A DNA stretch of 25,797 nt from Chara braunii (lineage: Eukaryota; Streptophyta; Charophyceae; Charales; Characeae), in NCBI GenBank assembly GCA_003427395.1, contig BFEA01000197.1, positions 104,376-130,172 of the forward strand. Reading direction: 5' to 3'. Below are positions 9,242-18,912 of the stretch, in pieces (positions within the stretch are counted from its first letter, which is position 1; each line of letters starts with the position of its first letter). The notes under the pieces are model-generated. The model saw only the letters and a list, made by a program, of their open reading frames with translations, had not been told where the DNA came from and made no database searches. Both the position numbers and the translations under genes were made by a program.

Positions 9242-10015
9242 TGCAAGGAATATGAGCGAGAGCGATAGACAGAAGACCAAGTTGCAAAATCACAAAGTAG
9301 TCCAGATAGTCATGTACCAAGCAGAGAGCACAATGCACCAAGATTCCATCCACGTAAGAGCAATACAATGAACTCATGTGCCAATACTGATGCTCCCTGG
9401 TCACACCAACACTGTATCCAATGTCGCTCTTACCGTCTGGCGCCCGGTGCCCAGCCTACTCTACTCAGCCTACCCATCATGCGACTGGATCACATCGAAG
9501 TCAAAGACCAATGTACGTGTCGTCAACGCCAATGCTGACCACCAGCATACACTAGGTACATTCTCTCTCCTCCCCTCATTACACCTTGATCCCCTCTCTG
9601 TATGCGCCTCCTTGCCCGAAGACCGCCATCACCATCACCTGCTCGTGCACCAGTTGCCCGGCTAAGGCCGCTGTGCGGCCACTGCCTCAGCAGCACCCCT
9701 CTCACCTCAGTGCCAGTGCGCGCGTCCGACCCTCAGCGCCCATGCAGACACTAGCGCAGCAACGCAGCAGCGTGTCCACATTGTTTGGCAAGGCCAGAAT
9801 GCCCTTCTCAGGGACTCGCACTTTCCTTTATGGAAAGTGTGCCCACTGCTGGCTGTCCTGGCGAGGCGTGTGGGGCCCAGCAGCTTCAGTCTTGCCCCAA
9901 GTGTTTGTGCCCAGGCCCAGTTTCAGATACTGGCCTGGGCCTCGTGCAGTTAGGCACGTTCAGGCAGCCACCCAGCCTCCAAGTGCTCGCAGCCTTCTCA
10001 TTTGCTCGCGGTCTC
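9242..10015 (-). repeat. 3' LTR of element 2, missing its first ~300 bp
   Basis: Matches 24003 to about 24790 in the same orientation, with about 17 differences in the first 235 bp (hand count, about 7 percent). On the minus strand it ends CCTTGCA at 9242, and no PBS follows, as expected for a 3' LTR. Similarity stops at about 10015, where pol sequence begins, so the region matching 24791-25088 is absent. A hairpin with arms CACTTTCC and GGAAAGTG lies at 9819-9839. Confidence 0.85.
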
Positions 10016-10081
10016 TGTTTGTTCTCAAAGGCAATCATTAATTGGACTTTCGTCTGTGTTTGTTCTCAAAGGCAATCATTA
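10016..10081. repeat. 41-bp-spaced direct repeat in the integrase tail
   Basis: GTTCTCAAAGGCAATCATTA occurs at 10021-10040 and 10062-10081. On the minus strand it repeats the codons for MIAFENK at the broken end of pol, next to the deletion that fused pol to the LTR. Confidence 0.85.
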
Positions 10082-10419
10082 CCTCCTGAGACTTTCTGAT
10101 ATGTTCGACAACCTGCTGCAACAGCTTCTTATACTGGACACCAAACTCTATTGTTCCAGGCGTTGCAGCGGGTCGGTTTTCAGGAAGGAGGAAGTCTAGT
10201 GCAGATCTAGGCTTCCATCCCAAATGCAGTTCATTCGAACAGATGCCCGTGGTGTTGTGAACACCGTTGTACTACAAACTGGCGATGAGAGGCAACTTCT
10301 CATACAAACTCGCGATGAGAGGCAACTTCTCATCCCAATCATCCTGGCTGGGCTTAATGTAATGCCTCATCAGGTGCTGCACCACGCGGTTCATCTGTTC
10401 CCCTTGACCATTGGCTTTT
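10038..10419 (-). pseudogene. pol: Integrase C-terminal remnant of element 2
   Basis: On the minus strand 10223-10038 reads LLQQVVEHIRKSQEVMIAFE followed by NKHRR, the basic helical segment that follows the integrase core in Ty3/gypsy pol. Between it and the core, 10224-10419 is disordered by frame changes and by a 30-bp tandem duplication (10274-10303 and 10304-10333, one mismatch). This is the part that element 1 has lost; conversely element 2 has no chromodomain-like tail. Confidence 0.75.
10274..10333. repeat. 30-bp tandem duplication
   Basis: Two adjacent copies of a 30-bp unit ending GAGAGGCAACTTCTCAT, differing at one base. It contains a small palindrome-like word (GATGAGAGGCAACTTCTCAT) and lies in the broken integrase. 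Confidence 0.95.
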
Positions 10420-11125
10420 CTAATTCCCGGAGGTCATCTGAAGTTGGCTGCCCATCTGTTCAACAGCCTTCTTCCACATTTCGCTTGTGAAACGGACATC
10501 TCTGTCACTAACTATAGACTTGGGCAGTCCAAAATCACGCACCCAGTTATCCATAAAGAACTTGATGTCCGTCCTTGCAGTCTCAGGCATGGCAATTAGT
10601 CTAAAATACTTGGTAAACCTGTCTGCTATGACGAAGATGTGCCTCTTGCCACTCTTGCTGGTCACGAGGGTATCCACGAAATCCATGGAGACACTATCCC
10701 GGACCTGCAGGAATGGGCAAGGGCTTGAGTAACCCAATCGGTGCTTGAGTACGCGCCTTGTCCCACTCACAGACTTGACAAGTATGTACATACTTCCTTG
10801 CATCGTCAAGCATACTAGGCCACCAAAATTGTTGTACTAAGTTAGCACTAGTCTTCTTATATCCAAAGTGACCTGTGGCGTCACGACACTCACCTAAATA
10901 TAAACTACGCAAAAACTCACTAGACGACACACACAGTCTTTTGAACCCTTCCTTTTCAAGGAAGAGTAGCCCATCCACCATCACAAACTCGTCAAATGTC
11001 GCTTTGTTTTTCGGATCTAGTTTGTGTATGATGTCTGACATGAGGGGATCTTCCTTGTAGGCATCCACCAATGATCGAGTTACATCATCAGATAAGCCAA
11101 ACTCATCTATCAGCGCACCTAGGTA
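10420..11125 (-). pseudogene. pol: Integrase zinc domain and core of element 2
   Basis: On the minus strand, 11125 to 10694 encodes YLGALIDEFGLSDDV, FDEFVMVDGLLFLEKEGFKR, then ECRDATGHFGYKK and YVHTCQVCEWDKA. The first His of the HHCC zinc site (ECHDATGHFG in element 1) is Arg here. The core follows one frame over at 10809-10420 with SMDFVDTLVTSKSG (first Asp) and SIVSDRDVRF (second Asp), stopping at MTSGN. The Glu-containing segment is not readable downstream. An inactive integrase relic. Confidence 0.92.
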
Positions 11126-11601
11126 GCAGGGTTGTCGAGCCCCGACCCCGAGGCCCCAGCGGGGGTCCGGGGGTGGGCAAGGGCGGGGGGGCAGGGNNNN
11201 NNNNNNNNNNNNNNNNNNNNNNNNNNNNNNNNNNNNNNNNNNNNNNNNNNNNNNNNNNNNNNNNNNNNNNNNNNNNNNNNNNNNNNNNNNNNNNNNNNNN
11301 NNNNNNNNNNNNNNNNNNNNNNNNNNNNNNNNNNNNNNNNNNNNNNNNNNNNNNNNNNNNNNNNNNNNNNNNNNNNNNNNNNNNNNNNNNNNNNNNNNNN
11401 NNNNNNNNNNNNNNNNNNNNNNNNNNNNNNNNNNNNNNNNNNNNNNNNNNNNNNNNNNNNNNNNNNNNNNNNNNNNNNNNNNNNNNNNNNNNNNNNNNNN
11501 NNNNGGGGCGGGGGTCGGGTAGCCCCGCGGCGGGGGTCGGCCCTGCAGCGGGGGTCCAGGGGTGAAACCCCTACCCTGACTTGGGCCCCGGGGATCCCTG
11601 C
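11126..11601. repeat. GC-rich insertion in RNase H/integrase linker, with minisatellite
   Basis: Flanking sequence matches element 1 continuously (VVDAL on one side, YLGAL on the other), so this 476-bp block, including the gap, is inserted DNA. Its edges are inverted: GCAGGG at 11126-11131 and CCCTGC at 11596-11601. The visible interior repeats GCGGGGGTC at least four times and is strongly G-rich on the plus strand (several runs of three or more G at 11161-11196). No target duplication is evident. Confidence 0.8.
11197..11504. other. Assembly gap (308 N)
   Basis: Unresolved bases inside the GC-rich insertion. The G-run minisatellite on both sides is a likely reason the assembly failed. Its true length is unknown, and translated frames across it mean nothing. 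Confidence 0.99.
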
Positions 11602-11605
11602 GTGT

Positions 11606-12030
11606 GCTAACAACGCATCAACAACCTTGTTGTACTCTCCCTTCACGTAGTCTAGTTTGAAGTCATACTGATCTATGACTTCAATCTAGCGTTTAAGTGC
11701 ATTAGAGAGAACAAGCTGCGTCTTGATCCACTTGAGGGTCTGATGGTTTGTTCTCAAGTAGAAGAACCTTCCGAACAGATAGTGTCTCCAGTGGACAAGG
11801 GCCTTGTAAAGGGCATAGAGTTCCCTTTCGTAGGTGGACTTCACCAATTTCTTTGACGACATCTTATTGCTCATGTACTCGATCAGCCTCAACTTCTTCT
11901 CTTCCTGTTGGGCCAGCACTGCGCCTATATGCCGTATTGGCTTGCGTCAGTGGTCACTATGAATGGCCTCACCGGATCGGGGACCATGAGAATTTCATGA
12001 TGCATGAGGGCGTCTTCAATCTTTTGAAAG
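11606..12030 (-). pseudogene. pol: RNase H domain of element 2
   Basis: Minus strand. VTTDAS is readable at about 11945. After a two-base insertion come LAQQEEKKLRLIEYMSNKM, YERELYALYKALVHWRHYL, LRTNHQTLKWIKTQ and, just before the GC-rich insertion, KGEYNKVVDAL. Acidic residues at TTDAS, ERELYA and VVDAL are present; the third (RTDH in element 1) is RTNH. A TAG at about 11687-11689 replaces the Trp of element 1's KRWIEV. Confidence 0.9.
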
Positions 12031-12052
12031 CAGCCTCACATTCGCCTGTCCA

Positions 12053-13065
12053 TTACCATGGTGTGTGAAGGCGTGTAAGATCAATCAAAGGGGCGGCCAG
12101 CGTACTATAGTTCTTCACAAAGTTGCGGTAGTAGCCTGCCATCCCGAAGAAAGATCTGACCTTAGTCATAGACTGAGATCGTGGCCAATCACGAATGCTA
12201 GCGACCTTTGCATCTTCGGTCCTTATCACTTCCGCGGATATCTTGTGACCCAAGTACAAGATTTTATTGCGACCGAGTTTGCATGTCTCTACATTGATCT
12301 TATAGTTGTGTTGTTGCAGGAGTGAGAGTTTTATTTCTGCATGCTGGGCATGCTCCTCGATTGTTCTACTGAAGATAAGAATGTCGTCGATGTACACGGC
12401 GATAAACTTATCCAAGTAGTCATGAAAGATTTTGTTCATGATGTGCTGGAATGTACTCGGTGCATTGCAAAGGCCAAAGGGCATCACCACAAACTCGTAC
12501 AGACTGTGCCTGGTTTGAAAAGCGGGTTTTTGCTGGTCCTCTCGTCTAATGGCAATTTGATGGTAGTCGGACTATGTCTATCTTTGTGAAGTACTTACAT
12601 CCCTGCACCCTATCCAAAAGGTTGTCGACCGAGGTAGAGGCTCTGCGTTCTTAACGGCGATGGCATTGAGGCCTCCAAACCAATGCACATCCTCAATGTC
12701 CCCCCTTCTTCGGGACAAATATAATCGGTGAGCCAAAGGGGGAGGTACTAGGCTGAATCCAACCCTTCTTTGTGAGGTCTTTTAGTTGTCGATGAAGCTC
12801 GACGCTCGTCCATCTCGGTTGGAGCCATCCTAAAGATTATCCCCTTTGGTGTCTTGCTACCTGGGATGATCTTTATGGCACGGACAACCTTCCTGTCTAC
12901 GACACCTGAAGGCTCCTCGAACAGATCAGGGTAGTTAGCAACGATTGATTTTATATCTGGGGGTGTTTTAACGACCTCCCCTTTTTCAGGGACAAAAACT
13001 AAGTACATACCCTCCTCTTGGTTTTGTTTATAATAGTTATAGAATGCAGTTGCACACTGGTACAT
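12053..13065 (-). pseudogene. pol: Reverse transcriptase domain of element 2, frameshifted
   Basis: Minus strand. 13065-12748 carries the N-terminal linker and fingers ([43 protein letters not shown]). The motif around the first catalytic Asp (KYFTKID) is intact but followed by a two-base loss before DYHQIAI. 12490-12053 carries [25 protein letters not shown] (YxDD), LGHKISAE and FFGMAGYYRNFVKNYS. It is unmistakably homologous to element 1. Where element 1 has TAG at 5924 and 5954, this copy has Gln and Tyr. Confidence 0.94.
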
Positions 13066-13400
13066 GCACCGATAAGATTCAACTAACTTGCTAGGGCTCT
13101 CCCATCATTCAACACATGCTTAAGAACTTTTCGGTACCTGTCAAACTGGGGCTTGGCAATCTCGAGGTAGAACATACCCAACAAATTGGGGTACTTAGCA
13201 ACAATTGATTCTATCTTTGGGGTGTTTTAACGACCTCCCCTTTCTCAGAGACGAAAACTTTGATTCTATCTTTGGGGTGTTTTAACGACCTCCCCTTTCT
13301 CAGAGACGAAAACTAAGTACATACCCTCCTCTTGGTTCTGTTTATAATAGTTATAGAATGCAGTTGCACACATGCACCGATAAGAGTCAACTAACTTGCT
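12945..13400 (-). repeat. Partial tandem duplication at the protease/RT linker
   Basis: The linker encoding YRCM...ATAFYNYYKQNQEE...VVKTP occurs twice (about 12945-13090 and 13259-13400). Between them lies the protease C-terminal remnant LLGMFYLEIAKPQFD, joined to IVAKYPN. A 55-bp piece starting TTGATTCTATC is additionally repeated at 13205-13259 and 13260-13314. The simplest reading is a tandem duplication of about 300 bp, then a small secondary one. Confidence 0.9.
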
Positions 13401-14393
13401 AGCTTTACTACCAACTCCATGAAACTCTCTAAGGTGTGGGTCTTTGCCCAATCATTCATCCGTCGACCGAAACCCATGGATGCCACTAATCCATCTAGCC
13501 ATCTTGTTGCCGATCCCTCAAGATAAGAGGTGGCAGTGATCGCCTCTTCTTCTAGCAACATCCTCTTCGCCCTTACCCACACCGGAACCATCCTCAACCA
13601 CGTGTTGAGTGCCTCATCCTTCTTGTCTCCAGAGAAGGTATGAGGTGGTTTCAATGGGGTTTTGGGGTACCGAGGCTGTTGCAGTCCCATTGGTGGGACC
13701 GGCTGTGGCGCCGTAGCGGCAGCAGCTGGGCCTGAAGATGAAGAAGCAGTAGTCAGTGCTGCTGCTGCTGACGTACCACTTGGTGGGATGCCAAATTGTG
13801 GCAGGAAAATGCTTGTCATCGCCTGTGTAAAGACGGGCGATGGAAAAGCTGCTTGCGGCCGAACACTGGGGCCGCCAAGTATGGAGGGATGTGGTCCTCC
13901 TTTTGCCTGCATGGAATTCAGTATCTGGTCAAGCGTATCCTGAATGTAATCCAGTTTGTTGTCCATGTATGCATGCATGCTCAACAGACCAGCCTTGAGG
14001 ATCTCTTGTGTCATCAAGGGTCGACTCATCTGACCCTTCTATTGCAGCCTCGTCTAGCCTCCTATTCTCTAATTTGGCTTTCCTATTTCTAATCTTTGTT
14101 TCGCTTTCGGTAGCTTCCCTAAGTTCCTTCTCTAACCATAAGCGGATCAACTCCACCTGTTGGAGTTCTATGGCCTCTTGTGTGTGTGGAGGTGGCAAGC
14201 TATACTGTGATCCTGCCATTTGACTGGAAGAAGTCCCTGCACTCATCGCCCTGGACGTAGCCTGCGAACTCGACAACATGCCTATTGTCTGCCGACCCTG
14301 AGAGGTAGCAACAAAGGTAGTCATTGCTCCGACAATGGACATTGCTGCTACCAGTGCCTGCTCCGCTGCTGTTGCTTCCCTAGCCCGCTGCAA
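13391..14393 (-). pseudogene. gag: gag fragment of element 2, fused to pol linker
   Basis: Minus strand. 14393-13929 encodes an Ala/Ser/Gln-rich N-terminus and a charged helix (LIRLWLEKELREATESETKI). The capsid region 14029-13391 overlaps it in another frame and contains LNSMQAKGG, a Pro-rich linker, PPHTFSGDKKDEALNTWLRM and YLEGSATRWLDGL. It ends at about ESFMELVVKLAS and runs straight into the RT linker. The capsid C-terminus, zinc knuckle and most of the protease, about 1.4 kb in element 1, are deleted. The upstream frame probably begins before 14393, as the coding character continues to about 14440. Confidence 0.88.
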
Positions 14394-14439
14394 ACGTTCA
14401 GCGTCCGCCTCACGTCTTATAGCTCTTTCGCCCCGAATG

Positions 14440-15015
14440 GTAAATCCCGGTGCACGATGGGGACCCTAAGTGACTCCAATCGTGTCACCCTTCTCCCTTC
14501 AGATCTGTCCTCACCACTACCTGGTCCACACATCGGCTAAGCAGATCACTGTCTGCACTAGTGCGCTTACAGGGGCCTACCACAACATGTGTCTGACCAA
14601 GTTGGAAAATAATTAAAAGTAAATGAATATTCGGCAAGTCACCTAGGCTACCGATCAAGTGGTGTCAACAACATTTACACAGACTGAGCATAATTCCTAC
14701 TTTGATCAGTTCTCTTACAGCAGCATTAGATGGAACTGGCAATGGTAGACTACTACCGTTCTAATGTAATGTTGTCTGTGAGGTGTTAGCAGTCAGTCGA
14801 CCATAACTAATCAAAAGTTGAAATAAATAAAGACCGCAGATGTATGCAGAAATGAGAATATATGTGTTTGTGCGCACGCACCTATCCAACGAGCCTGATT
14901 GCATCATCGAGCAACAGCGTCTATGGTGTGTTCATCGGCCCACCCTTGTGCCCAGGAAACTGCTTATGGCCAGCACTGCCCTTTTTTTTCAATCCTCGCG
15001 TTGTCGAGCGCATCA
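14440..15015 (-). other. Gag-proximal leader of element 2
   Basis: No gene. On the minus strand this is collinear with element 1 from about 2185 to 2730. Shared words include TTTTGATTAGTTA and ACAGACAACATTA (element 1 at about 2408 and 2440), and further out GCGAGGAT, GCTGGCCA and CGCTGTT. Similarity to element 1 ends at about 15015. Confidence 0.75.
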
Positions 15016-15044
15016 GTCCCGCACCGCACGGGGCAGCGCGGGAC

Positions 15045-15598
15045 CCTCCCGACCGCGTCACGCAGGAGTCAGATTTTATCCTCGTCGCGAATATTCATGG
15101 AGCTTCCGCAAGCCGCTCCGCCCGAGTGCGCCAGCCATACCTCTCGCGAGCCCCTACGACAGGATAGGGCCTACGCGAGGCAGAACTTACCTCCACCTTG
15201 CGGGAACTGTCACCTCCCTTCGGTGGGCGTATCCCCGCCGAGCTACCAGTCCACAGTACGAAAGTTGATCAGTTGCAATTGTAGAGGTGGACCAGCCAAG
15301 GGCGTTTCTCATTCGCTATAGCATAGGGGGTATGCGCGGTAATACGCCTCTATCGGACCCGCACGCGAACCGACACCTTGGGGGGGTTGAAGTCCCAAGT
15401 GCGACCCGTCGTCGGTCGACTCGGACGCATTCCATGCACCACGCGTACACCACTCTGAGAACATAAGAGTAGAAAACGCACACACACATACGGAACGACA
15501 CAAAACAAACAACACGACAGCGCTCTTACTACCTCGGTAGCCATCCCATAACTTCCTGACGCAAAAAAAATTGGATTGGCATCGTGTGCGGGACTTAA
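15045..15598. other. GC-rich part of the insert, no gene seen
   Basis: CpG-rich sequence with overlapping short open frames on the plus strand around 14840-15321, none resembling a protein family. A CA-rich stretch lies at 15475-15520. Confidence 0.5.
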
Positions 15599-15605
15599 TA
15601 TAAAA
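15599..15605 (+). promoter_or_regulatory. Possible TATA box
   Basis: TATAAAA in a GC-rich setting, 65 bp upstream of a short ATG frame. Position and context fit a core promoter, but this is motif-only evidence. Confidence 0.3.
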
Positions 15606-15669
15606 CCGCGCGACCGCGGGGCCTTCTCATTTGGACTCGCAATGCCAACGTACACAAGCAGTCGCGAAG

Positions 15670-15801
15670 ATGGCGTACTATGTAGTGCCCATAATCAAGC
15701 GGTCCCTCGTGGATCCGATTACCGCTTATGACACTCAAGTGTTAGACTCGAAGTATCGTGAAGGTTCGCCCCTTCATGATATTGAACGACTGAAGAAATA
15801 G
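15670..15801 (+). CDS. Possible 43-codon small ORF
   Basis: ATG at 15670 to TAG at 15799, starting MAYYVVPIIKRSL and ending ERLKK. Not recognised. It is preceded by a TATAAAA motif at 15599 and followed by AATAAA at 15984-15989, so it has the layout of a tiny transcription unit. Composition is mixed (hydrophobic N-terminal third, charged C-terminus), without a clear signal peptide or membrane helix. A frame this short can occur by chance; only conservation or expression would make it a gene. Confidence 0.25.
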   Translation: MAYYVVPIIKRSLVDPITAYDTQVLDSKYREGSPLHDIERLKK

Positions 15802-16090
15802 TCGTGCGGCCGCCTCGACACCTCTAGCCTTTAAGCTGAGTGTCCCGGCAGGCAAGGCCAATAGGCTCTGTGCGAGGGGAGATCCCTTCCGCGCAGAATC
15901 TAGGGCTTGGGATGTCCTGGACAAGGACCTCGAATCCCGACCCAGGACCAACGTCCGACTAAGAATTCTTTAAGAAGCATATAAATAAAATAGAGGGGTC
16001 TTCCTTTTTTTCTCAGCCCTTAGCTAAACCCTTAGTACGCGGGTTTCTTGGGACACGCGAACATCCGACATAGGTACACATACATAAGTG

Positions 16091-16110
16091 TATATATATA
16101 TATATATATA
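16091..16110. repeat. (TA)10 microsatellite
   Basis: Ten TA units, followed 80 bp later by a second (AT)8 run at 16194-16209. Confidence 0.98.
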
Positions 16111-16193
16111 CGAAACAGTTTGTCACAACCCCTCGTTTGTTGTCCTCTTCTCTCTCTCTGCCTACGGTTTTACTGGGCAGTTCTGTTTGTGAC

Positions 16194-16209
16194 GATATAT
16201 ATATATATA
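16194..16209. repeat. (AT)8 microsatellite
   Basis: Alternating AT run, the second of a pair with 16091-16110. Confidence 0.95.
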
Positions 16210-16884
16210 GGGGGAAATAAGTATGTGACGATCACTCCTCACAATCACAGTGGGACTCCTCACAGCTATATATGTATGTGAAATTGCAGGCAGTCCAGTC
16301 CAAAAATCCAAACCACGAAACATACCCGCAATGACATCAAAAAATCAAGCAAAAGTCCACGTACGACACAGAGTGAACTCCAACCAATCTCTATACTCAT
16401 ACCCCTCGCTTTAGCCATGCAAGCCCCAATCTCGAGTCAACCAACCATAATTAAATACTCAGCGCCTTTGTTAAATGACCATTCAATAAAAGTTCGGGTG
16501 AAACCTTAACGAAACAATAAAATCACCAGGGGTAAAACTTTTAGGTTGCGTATTGAGAATGGATTGGGGTTGAGTCGCAAACCGACGAATCGGCAACCGA
16601 CCTGTTATCAGTGATAACAGAAGATGATCCTCAAGGGATCAAGTTGAATCTAGTCCAAGTCCTGAATCAGATTGATCAAGATGGTCTGTAACACAAGACA
16701 GGCCAATCCCCAGGCTAAATTTATATGTCCTTGGAGAATAATCCTTATATCACGATCTCACTCAAAATCTTCCTAATTGACAAAGCCTGAATCTACCGCT
16801 AAGCAGTGCCCAAAGCAAAGGTAGACCCTGACATAATCTCCCCTACACAGAGTGGATCGCTAGAATTGCCACCTGTCAAAATGT
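16210..16884. other. AT-rich non-coding stretch with a 19-bp palindrome
   Basis: No open frame of note on either strand. The block marks a composition change from GC-rich (before 16 kb) to AT-rich. At 16602-16620 there is a near-perfect palindrome: arms CTGTTATCA and TGATAACAG with one central base. A smaller hairpin (CCGA/TCGG) lies just upstream at 16582-16593. Confidence 0.6.
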
Positions 16885-17445
16885 AACTTATCTCCTTTAA
16901 ACTAGGAAAATTTCGGCAGGGCTTCCCGTAGGAAACGTGCCATTTCAAAATTTATATAAGCTAAAAAACAAGAGCAGAAATAATTTCAAACTCAAGAAAG
17001 TGAGATTTTGTCTAACTCCCTGAATTAGTAAAAATCCGGGCAGCACTCCCTTTAGAAAGGGCGACTTCCCATATTTATACTAAGTCAGAAGCAAACTCAA
17101 AAGACAAACTTGAGTTCAATTAGGACAAAATCTAACTTACGCCTTAGTTTTGCAGAAAAATTGGCAGCACTTCCTATAGAAAAGTGCTATCCCAAATTAA
17201 TTTTACACAAAGCTAAGTTCAGAACTGGAAAATAACTTTGACTCTTCAAAGTCCAATTTTGTCTAACTCCTTGATTTAGTAAAAATTTGGGCAGCACTCC
17301 TTTTAGAAAATGAGACTTTTCATATTTTTACTAAGTCGTATACAAAGATAAGACAAGTTGAACCTTAAAAATTCAAAAAATTGACCAACTCCTTGGATTT
17401 GTAGAAATTTCGACAGCGCTTCCCGTAGAGAAAATAGTTTGTCAA
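16885..17445. repeat. Degenerate ~125-bp tandem units with hairpin core (class B)
   Basis: Five units share a block of the form CTAACTCC...TTAGTAAAAAT...GGCAGCACTTCCC.TAGAAA, with starts at about 16892, 17012, 17132, 17262 and 17385. The core folds in several units: GGCA/TGCC plus TTCC/GGAA at 16915-16941, CCCTTT/AAAGGG at 17048-17061, and AGCACTT/AAGTGCT at 17166-17188. The units at 17291-17321 and 17412-17443 pair weakly. No coding sense in any frame. Confidence 0.75.
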
Positions 17446-17735
17446 GATTTGTATAAAGCCAAGTATGAAAAATGATCCCAGAAAATGCGAAAATTGCCCT
17501 ACGTAAAAAAACTATCACAAAAAATGAAGGAATTGAAACTAGCTCCTATGGCTCCAGCACGTGGCGAGCAACTGAAGTAACTACCTGTCAAACTCAAACT
17601 CAAACCAGGTAGTCATCTCACTCAGCCACATGCAAGCCAGACCACAATGGTAAGTAGTCTCACCATCCCAAGTTTATCTGAACAAACAATAGTTCATAAT
17701 CTTTCTATGACTTAACCCCTTATACCCTACTTACA

Positions 17736-18681
17736 TAAGGCATAAGGTCAGGACACTCAAACTTTATGGAATGTGCCTTACTTAGCCATGCATAAAGTCA
17801 GGTCACCCAAACTTATGGAATGAGCCCAACTTAACCAAATAGTATACACAGAACAGAGGGCACAACTACTTCTCTCTTCTTTGGGCACATGACTAGACCA
17901 TTATAGTCGCCCTGAACTGTTTAAGTAACCAGATTGTATATAACTCTCTGAACTTAATCCTCAAAGCAGGCGTAGGACCGAGCCATTCATCTTAGAAACA
18001 ATGCTCAGTCGGCCCAAGTTACCTTCAGTTATACTCTTAGTTATACTCTCTTCAGATTATGATAAGCTATAGTCAGACCACCTAAACTTATAGAATAGTC
18101 TGACTAGCCTGTTCTTAAATAAGATAGTAATAAAATATAGCCAAATTATAACCTTGGGTTCCAACATGTGCGGGCTTTGAGTCAGACCACCTGAACTTAC
18201 ATAACATTTTGACTCTCGACCTGATTCGTTCTCTCTGATCCAATCTGTGCGTGGCATTGGGCTAGACCACCTGAACTTACAGAACGGCCCGCCCTCTGTC
18301 AAGTTCATTTTCTCAAAATCAAACAGGAAGAGGCTGAGCCACCTAAACTTATAGAATGACTCAGACCTCCTCGTTTCGAACCAAATAAACAGAGGAAACC
18401 CCAAAATAACCAAGGCAACCAAGGCACCTGAGCTTACAGAATGCACTTGGCCCCTGAAAAAAAGTCAATCACAAGCAGCCCTCGCAAGTCAGAGCAACCA
18501 GACCACCTAAACTTATAAAACAGTCTGGTCCTCAAGGCAATCCCACAGCACTAGGTCTCCCCAAACTTATGGGGACTTCCCAGCCTCCAGAGCAATCAGA
18601 CCTTCTAAACTTATAGAACGGTCTGACGCTTAACACAGTCCAAAATAAGCATAGCACCGGGTCTCCCCAAACTTATGGGGA
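17736..18681. repeat. Array of hairpins with constant loop and variable arms (class A)
   Basis: About eleven short inverted repeats centred on a shared loop resembling CCTAAACTTATAGAA. Arms with coordinates: TAGTCAGAC/GTCTGACTA 18070-18106 (9 bp perfect); GAGTCA/TGACTC 18179-18215; GGGC/GCCC 18259-18290; CTGAG/CTCAG within 18331-18368; CCAAG/CTTGG 18419-18450; ACCAGAC/GTCTGGT 18497-18529; TCCCC/GGGGA 18558-18575 and 18664-18681; TCAGACC/GGTCTGA 18596-18626. Weaker members lie at 17736-17780 and 17795-17832. On the minus strand the loops give recurring YKFRW words, but the frame changes between copies, so the array is not a coding repeat. Confidence 0.85.
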
Positions 18682-18912
18682 CTTCCCAGCCTTAATGACC
18701 CAGTTAAAATTTCAATGCAACACTGATTCCCCTTTTACAATCTGCTTTCATACAATCGACAAAACTGAAATTGATATTGCACATGCATTCCTTAGTCTGA
18801 TTCATGTCCTGAAAGTCAAACAACAAGCCAAAGTAGGGATGCACGCCATATACTCAGTCAAAATATGCAATGGGTAGTACAAATAGAGCTATAATTTGGG
18901 TTTGTAGAGGGG
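18682..18912. other. Non-coding spacer after the hairpin array
   Basis: AT-rich. A 60-codon open frame at 18695-18877 has no recognisable family and no other support. Confidence 0.5.

Noticed and set aside
11071-11650. Long frames crossing the N gap
   Set aside because: They exist only because undetermined bases translate as X.
18057-18446. Minus-strand frame with repeated YKFRW words
   Set aside because: The words come from the hairpin loop sequence. Other loops fall in other frames (VSSG), so selection is not on protein.
17736-18681. CRISPR array
   Set aside because: Units are unevenly spaced, the constant part is a hairpin loop rather than a direct repeat with uniform spacers, there are no cas genes, and the context is eukaryotic.
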